DNA of 64,000 bases from Isoetes taiwanensis (taxonomy: Eukaryota > Streptophyta > Lycopodiopsida > Isoetales > Isoetaceae): contig JAJEKV010000003.1 of the NCBI GenBank assembly GCA_021234155.1, positions 21,188,386 through 21,252,385 on the forward strand. Reading direction: 5' to 3'. Position numbers and translations under genes: made by a program. The stretch's first letter is position 1. The number at the start of each line of letters is the position of its first letter. Below the pieces are notes generated by a model. It was given only the letters and a program-made list of their open reading frames with translations, was not told the DNA's origin and ran no database searches. Positions 1 through 11,186 of the stretch are shown here, in pieces.

Positions 1-1459
1 AACCCACAAACACCCAATGGTTTTATGGAATGGTTTTCTAGTCATAACCAAGAAAAAAACCATGTAGTTTTTTAATTTTGGGTGCCTTGTGAAGACAACA
101 GCAAGAAACAACAGAAAAGGCCCCTTAAAGTCGTACAAAAACCGCACCCATAGAGAAGGCTTGAGGAGTCAGATGCGCCTACTATCTACGAAAACTTCCA
201 GACTCAATGGTTCTTTACAAGGGGTACTTCTGGAAAGTACAGCACCCTGACTTTCCTACATGTCTGTCGGAGCCCTGGAACCAAAAGGTACGATGACAGG
301 GAATTTGTCTGCATGGGCACCATCCAGGCCGTCAGTGAGGTAGCTGGGGAGTCTGGTCAGGGAGGGAGACTGTCTTTTCAGACATCCCAAGGCTTTATTC
401 ATGTTGATGAATCCTACCTTAGAGTTGTGAAAGTAAATCCACATCCTCTTTATAAGTATGTTTCTCACTACCTGAACAAGAAGTCTATGTGTGCCATCAT
501 TAACTACGTTCGAAGCACAACGAGCGAGGACTTCCCCTACAGCGAGTCAGAACTAGGGAAGAGGATAACCAGAGAGCCAGAGTGGTGCATCATCACCATC
601 TGGGAGTCCATCAGAGTCCGAAGAAAGGCCACCGTCACCACCACCAAAGCGGCAAAGGCAAACCGTTGCCGCTAAAGAGCCTAAAAAAAAGCAAACGACT
701 TTGATTGCAAAAGAAGATGCTCCTGAGGAACCTAAGAAGAAGAAGGAGAAGGGCAAAGCACCTGGTGTTGCTATCAAAGAAAAAAAAGTTGATAAAACAT
801 CTGAGAAAATGGAGGAGATTAACCTGCACAAGTTTGTGCAAGGTGTCATTTATTTGCCAGTCACTTGTATGAAGCTTCCACCGAAAAATGAAGCTGGTGA
901 AAGGCCACTTCAGATTCGCAAAATTTACGCCGATCACTTGAGGAACCTGAAAGACAGAATAAGGAGCAATCCAAATGCTCATGTGGCCCCAATAGTTGTC
1001 CTTGTTGATAGGGAGCAGTGCAAAACCCCCCAGGACTATGACAGAGAAAACGCAGACACCTACACTCACTACGTCTTGGGAGGCAATCACAGCTTCAAGG
1101 CAAGAAGGCAACTTTATAAAGAGAAGAAGAACCCGAGGTACCTCTCTATCCTCTGCGCTGTCTACTGTGGTCTTACCGATGAAGAAGCGAAAATCGTTGC
1201 CAACACCCACAATGCTGACAACGAATATAAACTAAAGATGAGCTTCGTCGACAAGATCCGGTTCATGCACAGGGAGTACATAATTTTCAAGGAAAAGTAT
1301 GGTGAGGACCTGAAGAAGCCAGCGTTTTCCTTGGAGCTTAAGGAGGCGTGTGCCATTGAATGCTGCCTAAAATATGACGAGGCCAATAAAAGGCAGTCTC
1401 TCATTGGCCACGATAACTGGTTCCAATTAGCTTTTAGAGATGGCAAGGTAAGCACAAAA

Positions 1460-1475
1460 TGTATTCCAGAATAAC
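1460..1475. repeat. Same palindrome in upstream intron
   Basis: TGTATTCCAGAATAAC lies inside the 63-bp intron 1448-1510 and differs from the array consensus at the last positions and the centre. Confidence 0.9.
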
Positions 1476-1805
1476 AAATCAACTATCTCACGTGAAATCT
1501 TTTTGAATAGATTTGGGAACTCCAGGACGAGATATTTTCAATGTTCGAACGAGGGGAGTTAAAGAGCAAGGGCAAGGAGACAGCCAAGAAAAAATCGTCT
1601 GACGTGCCCAAAAAAGAAATGACCATTACCGTCTGGCGAGAAATGCAGGGCTTCTCCGACACAGAGATTCTGGAGCGGCTTCTCCAAAAAGTTGTTGATA
1701 AGGAGTTTAGCCTAGAAGAAATGTCAAAGGAATTGCACAAGTAAGATCTCTGCCATAAACTTTACTCTTTAGACGTTAGAGTCCCAAAAACATCGGGGTA
1801 GATAG

Positions 1806-2085
1806 TGTATTCCAGAATACACATACCTTTCTTCACATGGGCACTGTGTATTCCGGAATACACAATGCTTTTCTAGAGACAAGCAATGTGTATTCCGGAA
1901 TACACATTGCCCATGTAAAGGAAGGCATGTGTATTCTAAAATACACATGTCCTCTTCTAAAAAAGTATTGTGTATTCCAGAATACACATTGCTTCCTTCA
2001 GAGAAGCAAAATGTATTCCGGAATACACAATGCATTTTGTTTCGAGGTAGCATTACCAGTTAACCAGTTTGTATTCCAGAATACA
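1806..2085. repeat. Array of seven 16-bp palindromes in methyltransferase intron, 41-bp period
   Basis: Copies of TGTATTCCGGAATACA (or centre CAG/TAA variants) start at 1806, 1847, 1889, 1930, 1971, 2012 and 2070. The first six are spaced 41, 42, 41, 41 and 41 bp. Spacers of about 25 bp differ, though some are partly complementary to each other. All lie inside the intron 1741-2167. Confidence 0.95.
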
Positions 2086-2822
2086 TTTAGCTTGACTTTT
2101 ATTTGTTTTTCTTCTACTTTGCCTTGTTTCTTACTTTTTAACTCAGTGTTTCCTTAACGTCTTGCAGCCACAAGAACGTCATAACATGTCAAACATGTTT
2201 GATGGAGCAGCTAAACGTAGAGACATGGGAAAGGTGCAAGGAACTCTACCCAATAGCCACTTCTGACGAGCGCATTGTGCAATATGCACCAAATTTTGAG
2301 GGCTGGGTAAGTACTCTCAACATTCCTCGTCTTTGCACACACGATCTCCTTACAGTTGTTGTTATGTTTTTCCTCGGAGCAAAATGAAAAACAAAGACCT
2401 TCCCGAGGGCTTTATGCATTTGGTTAGAACAGCACGGGAAGAGAGGTCGTTAGCTGAAAGAAGAACTGTTGAGCCAGAACCATCCGACTACGAGAGATTT
2501 TGCATGTTTGATCAAAACTATTCAATCATTCATGGTGATTGCACGAACCTTGTCGGAACGGTTAAGCCACAGGACTTCACTTTGGTTATTGCTGATCTTC
2601 CCTACGGGTTTAAGCTTAAAGACAGCAGATACGACGACCAGCCCTTTAAATTTTCAGAGTTTAATGCTTTTATTGATGGAATCAAGCAGATCACAACGAC
2701 TAAACATTGGCGTTTAGTTACTTTCCATTCGAGCATGCAGTCTGGCTTGGTAGAATCAGCTTTCAAAAACCACTTTGGTTCTCCAGTTCAGGCAGGATAT
2801 GAAAACCTTGTCTGGTAAGTCT

Positions 2823-2877
2823 TATTCCAGAATACAGTTACTTTTCTCTTTGATTACGTAGTGTATTCCGGAATAGT
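2823..2877. repeat. Two further palindrome copies in downstream intron
   Basis: TATTCCAGAATACA at 2823-2836 and TGTATTCCGGAATAGT at 2862-2877 lie in the intron 2815-2944. The equivalent points of the two copies are again 41 bp apart. Confidence 0.9.
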
Positions 2878-3199
2878 ATTTCCTGTTTCTGGTTTTCGAA
2901 GTGTTTTCTTGTTTTTTCTAACATCACTTTAAATGTTTCACTAGGTACAAAACGAACATCAACTACCATGGTGGAGGACCAAGGTTGCTTAGCAAGGTAG
3001 AGTACCTTCATGTAGCTTATTGGAGTTTTGATGGGAAGAGGACCATGGAACACTTCCACATTGCCGTCTGTTAAAACTTTTCAAACGTCCTTGAGTTTCC
3101 AAAGATCTTTACGAAAATTGGGACCCAACCGCACAAAAGCCCGGATTGTGAATCACTACGAAACCACAAAAGCTCATCAACCATCTCCGGACATGTTCG

Positions 3200-4769
3200 T
3201 GTGGCGTTCCGGCCAAGATTATCACGCTCGGGGGGTGTACATTGTATCTTTGCCCGTCACAGACACGCCACCCGATTGGCGGTATGCCAACGGATAACCC
3301 GGTGTAAGTAGCCCTAGGGGGCAACTTGCTAGGAGTGTTCATATATTATTAATGTGCACATGTGCACATTAATGAGGGCACACCTTTCCATGTTGGCATA
3401 TTTTGCCACCTAGCCACTAAAGGCAAGTGGGCCCTTCCAATTATCCCACATGCCAAATTGGGTAATTGGAAACCCTAGCCTAAACCCCATGTCTATTTAG
3501 GGTAGGAAAACCCTAGCTTGCTAGTTTTTTAGATCCTTAGGGTTTTAGAGCTCGGTTTGGCTGCCCCAGAGCCAAAACCGCCTCCCGAGACGCCGCTTAA
3601 GTTTAATTGCGCCATCGGTTTCCACTTTGAATTACGATCATCACCAAAGAGGATGGTTGAACTGGTCGGGGAGGAGCCACTCAAGGATCAGGTATTTGGT
3701 CAATTTAATAGCTTAAACCGTCTTCTAGTCATAGAATCAGTAGGTTTAGACTATTAAATTGCCCATAGTAGTTATCTAGATCTTAGATCTCGGACACTAA
3801 CTAAAGAACCTAACTCTATGATTGGATCTAGTTCTTTAGTTCTTCTGTGATATATTTGGATGATGTATTTCTGTGAACTCCTTGTATTGGGAAGGGGGGT
3901 AGAGGCCCTAAAGCTTGTAGTTGATGCTCCTAGAGTAGCCTCTCTAGCACACTGTAGATTCGGCCTGTGTACAAGAACCACACCTGGTTGTGGGTGAAGG
4001 GGCCAGACTGGCTAAGAAGGAGGTTCGTGTTCTGACTCTTGAACGATCCCTCTGGTGTGTAAGGCCTACCGGGGATCATTGTGACTAGGTCTAATGGCTT
4101 ACCACTGAGTGTGGGTAAGGCATGGGCTCGACACCCGTGAAGTGGTGTTCATGACTTTCCAGTGGGTTCAGTCGAATACGGGCAGTGGCCCTCTAGTCAC
4201 CTTGAGTCAGCATGTAGATCTCTGGAGGGAGTGATCCCTACCTGCCCCATCGGAACTGGGATGATGACCCCAGGAGTAGCCCTTTTGGCTATGCATCCGT
4301 GGGCTCTGGCCAGTCCCGACACTTTTCAGCCTACTTACGCAAAGTGTATGTGAGGGGCGGATGGAGTGGATAACCCTATGCCATGTTCTTATGCCCCAAA
4401 TCCATTGCCATGAATGCATGCGCGAACTCACGGGAGACCCAAGCCGTCAGTCATCCTTTGAGTCTGAGCCTTGGGTAGGATCCCCTATGTGATGTGCTGA
4501 TCTTTGTCTATGCAGATATGAGGGGACCATCCTTCGAGATGGTCACAGGATGTTGATGTATGTGCTACTGACATGTATGTTTACGCTTCCGCAGCTAGGT
4601 AGGCCCCGGGGGGAGGGGTAGAATGACACCTTCACTCTCCCCACCGAGACTCGCATGCAAAGTGCGGTGATATGTGGAGGGCCTGTATCGGCGATGGATT
4701 TGGTGTGGGGAAGAACTCCACATTTTGTATACGGTGAGTGCACCGTATAACAGTAGGGGACGTCCGCGG
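3200..4769 (+). repeat. 5' LTR
   Basis: Starts TGTGGCGTTCC and aligns along its length to the 3' LTR, with many small indels. The boundary with the internal region is set by the loss of similarity near 4765 and the primer-binding-like site at 4770. Confidence 0.8.
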
Positions 4770-4781
4770 TGGTATGAGCAA
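4770..4781 (+). other. Probable primer binding site
   Basis: TGGTATGAGC directly after the 5' LTR resembles the initiator-Met tRNA primer site TGGTATCAGAGC used by most plant Ty3 elements, with a small deletion. Confidence 0.5.
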
Positions 4782-4969
4782 TGTTCTTGGAGACCAAGAG
4801 CAAAGCACCGACCATGTTCCCAAGTAGTACTAACTTGATAGGATCCTCAAGCCTCGAAAAAGTGGGAAAAATTTTTCTCACCTTTGTAGTTATGCTAAGC
4901 TAGTAACAATTAAGTGAATTGGAATTTAACAAGATTAAAAAGAACGAGCCAAAATTTTCCAGTGAGGTG

Positions 4970-5338
4970 GTCTCCGCATTTCGGCGCTCGTCGCCAAAAC
5001 TAACTTTTTGTTTTGAAGCGAGGCTAAGCTATGAGACATCGAGCCAAGAACACCAAAACATGATGAATTTGAGATAAATAATGTGGTAAGGCTAATTCTA
5101 AGGTAGGAATTAGTTAGAATAGCATGTTTTAATTACCTAAAACCCTAGAAATGTATGAGATCTCACATTTCGCTCTGGTCGTAAAACTAAACATTAGTAT
5201 TGGAACGAGGCGCAAGCCGTGAGACCAATAGGTAGAAAAAAGTCACGAAATAAGTATAAGTTTTAGATAAATTGGTGCCTTAGCATGTTAAACGCGAGCA
5301 ACTTGAGTTTTGACCTAAAATTCCCCAAGCTATAAATA
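4970..5338 (+). promoter_or_regulatory. Promoter-like module 1: two imperfect hairpins then TATA box
   Basis: Two imperfect inverted repeats (4970-5037 and 5159-5225) have arms of GTCTC...GAGAC type and share an AAAACTAA-like loop. They are followed by TATAAATA at 5331-5338. The same arrangement recurs at 6848-7303 in this element. Confidence 0.55.
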
Positions 5339-5445
5339 GATGTAGAACCCACTCATTTTTTCGGCCCAAGCCCTAGAACCGGGCTTCTTCCCAACTTAGG
5401 CGCATCTTTTCGGCGCTTTTATCCGATTGACGATCCAGAAAAAAC

Positions 5446-6391
5446 ATGGCCCCAACCAAACAGACCAAGAAGGAAGCGCCGCCCAGCGAAACCACCAGCC
5501 ACCCAGGCGTAGATCATTCGAAGATGCTTCGCGGAGAGGCTCGCAAGAGGGGGTCGCTCGGCCGGACGAAGAGGAAGACACCTCCGATTTGATCGATGTC
5601 TTCAACCGCCAGTGGAGGAGGACGAGGCCACATCACCAACTCCATGGACGAAGAGACGAGGGAGGTGTACGAAGAAATAGAGCGGAGATCCAAAGAAGCA
5701 GAACAAGGTATTCATTCAGTGACGCGACTCCACGGAAATCCTCGAAAGGTGATGAGCAGTGATTGGTCCGAGCCGGAGGTAGCGCATCTTAGAAGATTCA
5801 TCAGAAGTACGAAATGCGCAGAAGAGAAGGGAAGACAAAAAGAGGAAAAGGGAGGAAGAGGAACAAAAGGCAGCAGAAGAAAAGAAGAAAAAGAAAGGGA
5901 AGTTCGCGGGCCTAAGATAAGGAGAACGAAGGACCGCCTCCTCACGAGGAAGAGGCCAAACCCAAATATTATCATTAAGGAGCGCAACCGACTAACCCCC
6001 AAAACCCTTCCCGACGACTCTTCGATGAAGACTTCAACCCTAACGCTGCAGGTGGAAGCTCTTCCAAGCACCCAGCGACGAAAGGTGAAGCACCGAGCAA
6101 CCGCACCCGAAAGCAACCCCACCAAGACCAAGTGCGTAAGCCCCCCTCAATACCCGCATGGGATAGAAAGAAGCAACCACGACCGCCCGGAAGCCTACGC
6201 CACCGACTGTGGTGAAGATTTATGAGAGGAAGATGAGAGAGCACGAGGCCTACATGAAGAAATGGGAGGCCTATAACAAATATTATGAGGAAAACAGGTT
6301 AAGTTCATCGAGGGAGGGCGACCAACGGCGGCAAAGAAACCCTAAGGGCCGCCACCACCGAAGCCCAAGGTTCCCAAGCCGCCACCCGTGA
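5446..6391 (+). CDS. Lys/Glu-rich extra ORF of the retrotransposon (broken)
   Basis: An ATG at 5446 lies about 110 bp after a TATA box. It opens a frame starting MAPTKQTKKEAPPSE that soon breaks. Across several frames to 6391 the coding sense remains very rich in Lys, Arg and Glu, with a coiled-coil-like stretch near 6209-6300 (KIYERKMREHEAYMKKWEAY). It lies upstream of gag, where Ty3 elements usually have no gene. I do not recognise the product. It could be a decayed first gag-like ORF or a captured host fragment. Confidence 0.4.
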
Positions 6392-6847
6392 AGAAAGCGG
6401 ATAGGAAGGAGGTGGAGAGAAGAGCTGTTAAGGGAGATTAGACACTTCAACAAGCAGCTTCTGGTCTCCTAATCCCCGCGGCCCCCCGGCTTCGGTTGGT
6501 GCGTGAAGTTATGCGTGCCTATAGAACGTAACTTTAGAGTCACGCATTTAGGCGGCCGGCAATGCAAGAGGCGGTTGAGGCAAAGATAGTGCAACATTTT
6601 GAAGATTCAACAGCCTGCACTATCCACTTAAAAGCGGTAACCTTAACGCGACAAGACATGAGTCTTGCGACCCGCATTAAGGGGGAGAACGCCTTTAGAA
6701 ACTTTTTTGTTGTAAATAATTAAAAATTTTGTAATATAGAGCAATTTTGTGTACCTTGATGACATAAACTTGAGTAATTAGAGCAAATTAATAAGTTTTA
6801 GCTTTTATTTCAGTGAAATAGGACATTTGGGAGCCGAGAGACATGAT

Positions 6848-7303
6848 GTCTCACCGCTACCGTCGCAAAACAAAAAGTTAGGATTGAAGCGAGGCAAAGT
6901 GTGAGACCTACCAAACTTGACCAAAACAGCTCCAAATTGACCAAATAAGGGGTCGATTCTCGCTAATTTGGTGAGCCCATCACCCTTACACCATTAGTTT
7001 ACCCAAATTGGACACCTTTAATCGAAATGGGACTGATGTCTCACAGCTCGCGCCTCGTCGCGAAACAAAAAGTTAGGATTGAAGCGAGGCGCAAGCTGTG
7101 AGACCTCTTACCAATTCTTCACCAGGACTTGTTAAAGTCACCTTCAACCCATCTTGATAGCATCTTTTAGGTAACCTAGCCTTGTTCAAGCATCTCCTAT
7201 AGTCCTCAAACTCCTATTTTGACCTCGGATAGGCTAGAATTACCCAACCCTAGGAAATTTTCAAGTCATCCAAAAATTAGGGTTTTCCCCTTTTCTATAA
7301 ATA
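6848..7303 (+). promoter_or_regulatory. Promoter-like module 2: two hairpins then TATA box
   Basis: Hairpins at 6848-6907 and 7038-7104 are followed by TATAAATA at 7296-7303. The second has arms GTCTCACAGCTCGCGCCTCG and its near reverse complement. Both share the loop ACAAAAAGTTAGGATTGAAG. The module precedes an ATG at 7420. Confidence 0.55.
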
Positions 7304-7419
7304 GACCCTCACTTCTCGTGTAGGAAAGCACCCTACAAATCTGCTCCTGCCCTTCTAGCCGATTTCCTAACTCCCCGAGGCTCTTGCAACCATTTGTTAC
7401 CTTCTTACGCAATTAATCA

Positions 7420-10400
7420 ATGGCAACTTCGATTTCGGAGATGGTGCAGGCAAATGGCCAGCTCATCTTCGAGGTCGACGTCGACCAAATCTTCCAGATT
7501 TTTAGGGAAGGAGGTAGACGTCCCAAGCAACCTTGCACGCGACCCGGCTTATAGTAGAGTCTTGATCGAAGTTCCAAGCTAGGGTAGAACCAGCAGCTAG
7601 TGCAACTCCCTCCTTGTATAGGATATTTTGTTCCTAGAGCGGTCCCCCGCAGCGACATTAGGCGATGTCCCGAACATCGCCAAATACCTCACAAACAAAG
7701 CACCGCACACCCGAGCCAATGGTCCTAATCCCAGCGGGACCAAGTACTTCTCTTTCAACACCGCCACGGCAATCTTTCTCACCCACCGCGTCGGAGAACA
7801 TTGTGGGGAAACCTCTATTCCCCATGGACGCGGATCCATTAGTCAGCAGTTAGTAACAACGGGCTCCACACAAGATGAACAGGAGCAGGAAGGGAAGGAA
7901 GAAGACTCGATGAACAGAACTGAGGAGGAGGAAGACGATGTTGAGCTCGACCTGCCAGAGGAGCAAACACAAGCAGAGCGGGAGTGGCAAGACTTCGAAG
8001 AAGCCGGCAGACTCTGGTGAGTCGCCACCACCCGGGTTAGGCATCACAAGCCCGGCTCCCATTATCGCCTAAGGTGAGGAGTTTCTACTCCGAGCGACAT
8101 TCAAAACCCCCGGGAGTGCGTGGAAAGGGAATACCGACCTGAAGAGTTGCTGCACCAACTCCGGCGAAACGTGACTTGGACGACTTCATCGTCCGAGGAG
8201 AGTCCGACTTCCCCCTCCAAGTAAGGGAAGCCGACACTACACGGGAGAGTTTACCTCAGGACATCCAAGCCTAAAAAGAAACATCGCAGATCATGGAGGC
8301 GCATAAGGCCGGAGAACAAGCTACCGACGGAGGAAGAGTTCCTTGCTCTCCAGAACAGATGGGGATCCGCGAGCGACCTCAAACATCCTAACGCAAGCTC
8401 GTCCCGCAAAGACCTCCCCCGATAGACAGCGACTCGACCTCGTGAGGGCTTCAAAGAACGATCAATGACTACAGGAGCTCACCACGGTGGAGGTTGATGA
8501 TTTGAAGCGCATTAATCGAAAGCTGGATACTCAGTAGCCGAGGACCCATCTCGCAACGGCATGTGTCATTACGCTTCATTACCCGCCATTGCCGATGGAT
8601 GGAAGAATAGCGCTATCCACCGCAAAGTTCACCCCCGAGGCGCAGGGAAGGAGTAGCGTTGCCGATTGCACTCGGGATTCGCCGCATGCACGGCTACCCC
8701 TTAACAATCGTAGTATGCAATCCTGGTGAAAAGAGCGGTAGCACTCGACGCCTTCGACTTCTCGCCATACCTTACGCGGCAAGACTGCCGCTGATGGCAG
8801 CGGCCTTACACCTCCCAACCGCGAGAATAGAAGATTTAGCAAGAGCATTACAGGGTGGATCTCCAGCCAATGTTCTAGGAACTTGGGCCATTCAAAGGGG
8901 GAACAGCCCAAGTGAAAAAGTTCTTGGAGGATAATCCATCTTACCCAAGATCAACGTAAGTGATTAGCAAAAGAGTTGCAAGTTCTTGTATTAGTGTAAT
9001 ATAAAATATAAATATAACATTCTCTTGCACTATAAATGTTTTGTTGATACATTTTGTGTCCCCTCAACCATGCCAACAAACATAAATAATGCAAGAAAGC
9101 AAGGAAAACTAACCATGTAGATATGAACCACTTGTGTATGCGCAGCTAGAGGCCCTGAGCGCCAGAGAGAGCGATTAACTTGGAACTTCTGAGGGAATGT
9201 AGAGCCCCGCCAGTGCCACGCCCGCAAGAAACCCGCTTGAAGAATTTGGACAAATGACCCTTAAGAAGAAATATCGCAAATGAGGACGGACCTCGAGCGG
9301 ATAAAGGCTTTGCTAGCCGCACGCTGTGAGCAGGTTCGGTGGTAACGCCAACCGCCGCAAGCATCAGCTCGAGAAACGGTAGAGACAAGAAGAGGAGCAA
9401 GAGAGGAAGGTCCCCCAGCTCGGACTCCTCCGACTCAAGCTTCGATTCAGACCGATTCCGAGGAAGAAGAAGAGCGTAACCAAGTCCGAAAGCGCATCGA
9501 AAGGCGAGGAACCACCCTGAGGGACGACATAAAGGGACACAAGAACCTCGACTACCGTAAGAAAGTAGACTTCTGATTGGGAAATGTTTGAAGGCCAGAA
9601 GCTCGAGCAATTCTCAAAGCGAGAACAGGTCGTGCATGGAAGCAGAGGCTTGGCTTGACGAGATGAGCTTAATACGGCAATGCCTATGGTATGAAGGATA
9701 AGGATAAAGGCGTGGTGGCAACAAATAACCCTGAAGGGAGCAAAGACGCATTTGGTGGAAGGGCTATGCCAAGGCTCATGGCTTAAGCGGGGATGCTTGT
9801 GTTCAAGAAGTTTGCTAAAGCCTTCAAAGCGCCATTACGCTCCAAGAGAGCACAAGTCCAAGATGATGCAAAGCAGCTTCACAGTTGCAAGCAAGGCAAC
9901 AAGTCGCATTTAAATACACGAGGAATTTATGAGGCTAAGGTCAGATAAATGCCAAAGTTAGGTGAGAAGCATGCAAAGGGAAAGCTACATTGAAGGTCCG
10001 AATGAGGAGATCCTTAAGTTTGTAAGGGCAATAAACCCTAGAACGGTATCGGAAGCGGAGTCCAAGGCAATAAGCTTGCAAGGGACAGGACCTCAGAATA
10101 GCGGGCAGAGGCAACAGTATTACCAAGATAAAGGCAAGGCAGCAGGCAGTTTTAGCCCGAAGGCCAAAATTTCAGACCAGCTAGAGCCCCATATAGTGGC
10201 AATCAAGGGAAACAAGCAGGAGAAGAAGCGTGTGTCCTTCAAAGACAAACAGAAGGGTCAAACTACTCCAAAGCAAAGTCGCGATCCTTTCTGCGGAGGC
10301 CATGCCCAAGGAAAAGAGACAGAGTGCATAGAAAAGCGGCTTTGCTTGTGTGTTTCCAGCCAGGCCATAGGACAAAGAACCGCCCATATGTCATGAGTGC

Positions 10401-10440
10401 AAACGCTAGCAGAAGTTGGGGAGATTGGGACACTCGTTCT
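7420..10440 (+). pseudogene. gag region of the chromovirus, degenerate
   Basis: No long frame survives. An ATG at 7420 begins MATSISEMVQANGQLIFEVD, and 7628-8020 is a 130-codon frame ending in an acidic Glu/Asp stretch. Capsid-like sense is visible around 9820-10100 (QLQARQQVAFKYTRNL, then GPNEEILKFVRAINPRTVSE, typical of the end of a plant Retrotrans_gag domain). A Cys/His remnant near 10290-10420 may be the nucleocapsid zinc knuckle. Stops and shifts are frequent, so the product is not made from this copy. Confidence 0.55.
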
Positions 10441-10547
10441 GACGACGGACGGGCGAGGAGGCCCGCGACTACATTCAGGGTGAGTGTCATATCTTTGCCG
10501 CAATAGATACAGAGCAAGCAGAGAGCCAGTATAAAGTAATTTCCACA

Positions 10548-11186
10548 GTGGGAAAGGCCAAGGCCAAGTCATTTATAGTCCTAATAGATTCGGGAAGTAG
10601 CCATAACTTTGCATCTCCCAGAATGGTTCAAATGTTGAAGTTGAAACCATTAAAGTCAAAGCCAAGGCCCGTTGTCTTAGCAAGTGGAGCAGTAAGGCAG
10701 ACGGCAGGTAAAAGAATCAACTTTGACATCGACTTGCCGGGGATTAAGATCCAGATGGGGGCAGAGGTAATGGGCATTGGCAAGTACGACTTGATAATAG
10801 GTATGGAGTACCTTGGACCAGCAGGGGCCATTATTGATTGTGGAAAGCGGAAGGTGACCTTCCCAACACCCGACGGCAAGATCATTGAGATAACAGGTAA
10901 AGAAGTTGTCCCCATCATGCAGTGTATGTCTTCTAAACGGCTGTTCAAGTGCATCAAGAGTGAGCAGGTAGCATACATCTTCAAGCTTGAGATTAGTGAG
11001 CCGGAATTGGAAGGAAGCAAAGAAGACAAGATGCTCAGCAAGTTGCCGAGGCAAATAGCTAAGTTGATCACGGAGTTCCACGATCTCTTTCCAGATGAGA
11101 TCAAGCAGCTCCCTCCTTATAGGGGAGTCGAAAAAGCAGATAGCTTTTCGAACGGGAACAAAACCGACAAGCAAGGCTCCATATAG
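10548..11186 (+). CDS. Retropepsin-like aspartic protease domain of pol
   Basis: A 212-codon open frame. FIVLIDSGSSHNFASPRM near its start is the active-site region of plant Ty3 proteases (DSGS in place of DTGA/DSGA). YDLIIGMEYLG further on matches the conserved I-I-G-M-x-x-L of the retropepsin fold. The end (ELPDEIKQLPPYRG region) is the usual linker into reverse transcriptase, LP-P-RG. The downstream reverse transcriptase is in another frame after a break near 11150-11250. Part of the 3200-16358 element. Confidence 0.85.
   Translation: MGKAKAKSFIVLIDSGSSHNFASPRMVQMLKLKPLKSKPRPVVLASGAVRQTAGKRINFDIDLPGIKIQMGAEVMGIGKYDLIIGMEYLGPAGAIIDCGKRKVTFPTPDGKIIEITGKEVVPIMQCMSSKRLFKCIKSEQVAYIFKLEISEPELEGSKEDKMLSKLPRQIAKLITEFHDLFPDEIKQLPPYRGVEKADSFSNGNKTDKQGSI

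Larger units (their letters stand above)
1..3199 (+). pseudogene. ParB-like domain / DNA amino-methyltransferase fusion, 5' part, interrupted by retrotransposon
   Basis: Multi-exon gene. Seen exons with GT-AG borders: up to 1447, 1511-1740, 2168-2306, about 2380-2814, and 2945 to the insertion point. An N-terminal stretch I do not recognise is followed by a Ser/Pro/Lys-rich linker (569-800). A ParB-like (Spo0J/Srx fold) region follows at about 820-1330, with GGNHSFKA and a downstream NTHNADNEY. A spacer leads to a methyltransferase region with motif IV ADLPYG at 2591-2608. In N4-cytosine/N6-adenine methyltransferases this (D/N/S)PP(Y/F)-type motif binds the target amino group. Motif I is missing here but is found past the transposon. 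Breaks: stops at 73 and 151, a frame change near 560-575, a frame mismatch across the intron at 2307-2379, and TAA at 3072. The family assignment is by motif; the DNA substrate is unknown. Confidence 0.75.

Noticed and set aside
154-560. BAH or other named chromatin domain in the methyltransferase N-terminus
   Set aside because: The stretch is coding-like, but I could not match it to a defined domain pattern.
1806-2085. CRISPR array (regular repeats with 25-bp spacers)
   Set aside because: The unit is a 16-bp perfect palindrome inside a plant intron, spacers are partly related to each other, and there are no cas genes. A eukaryotic repeat array fits better.
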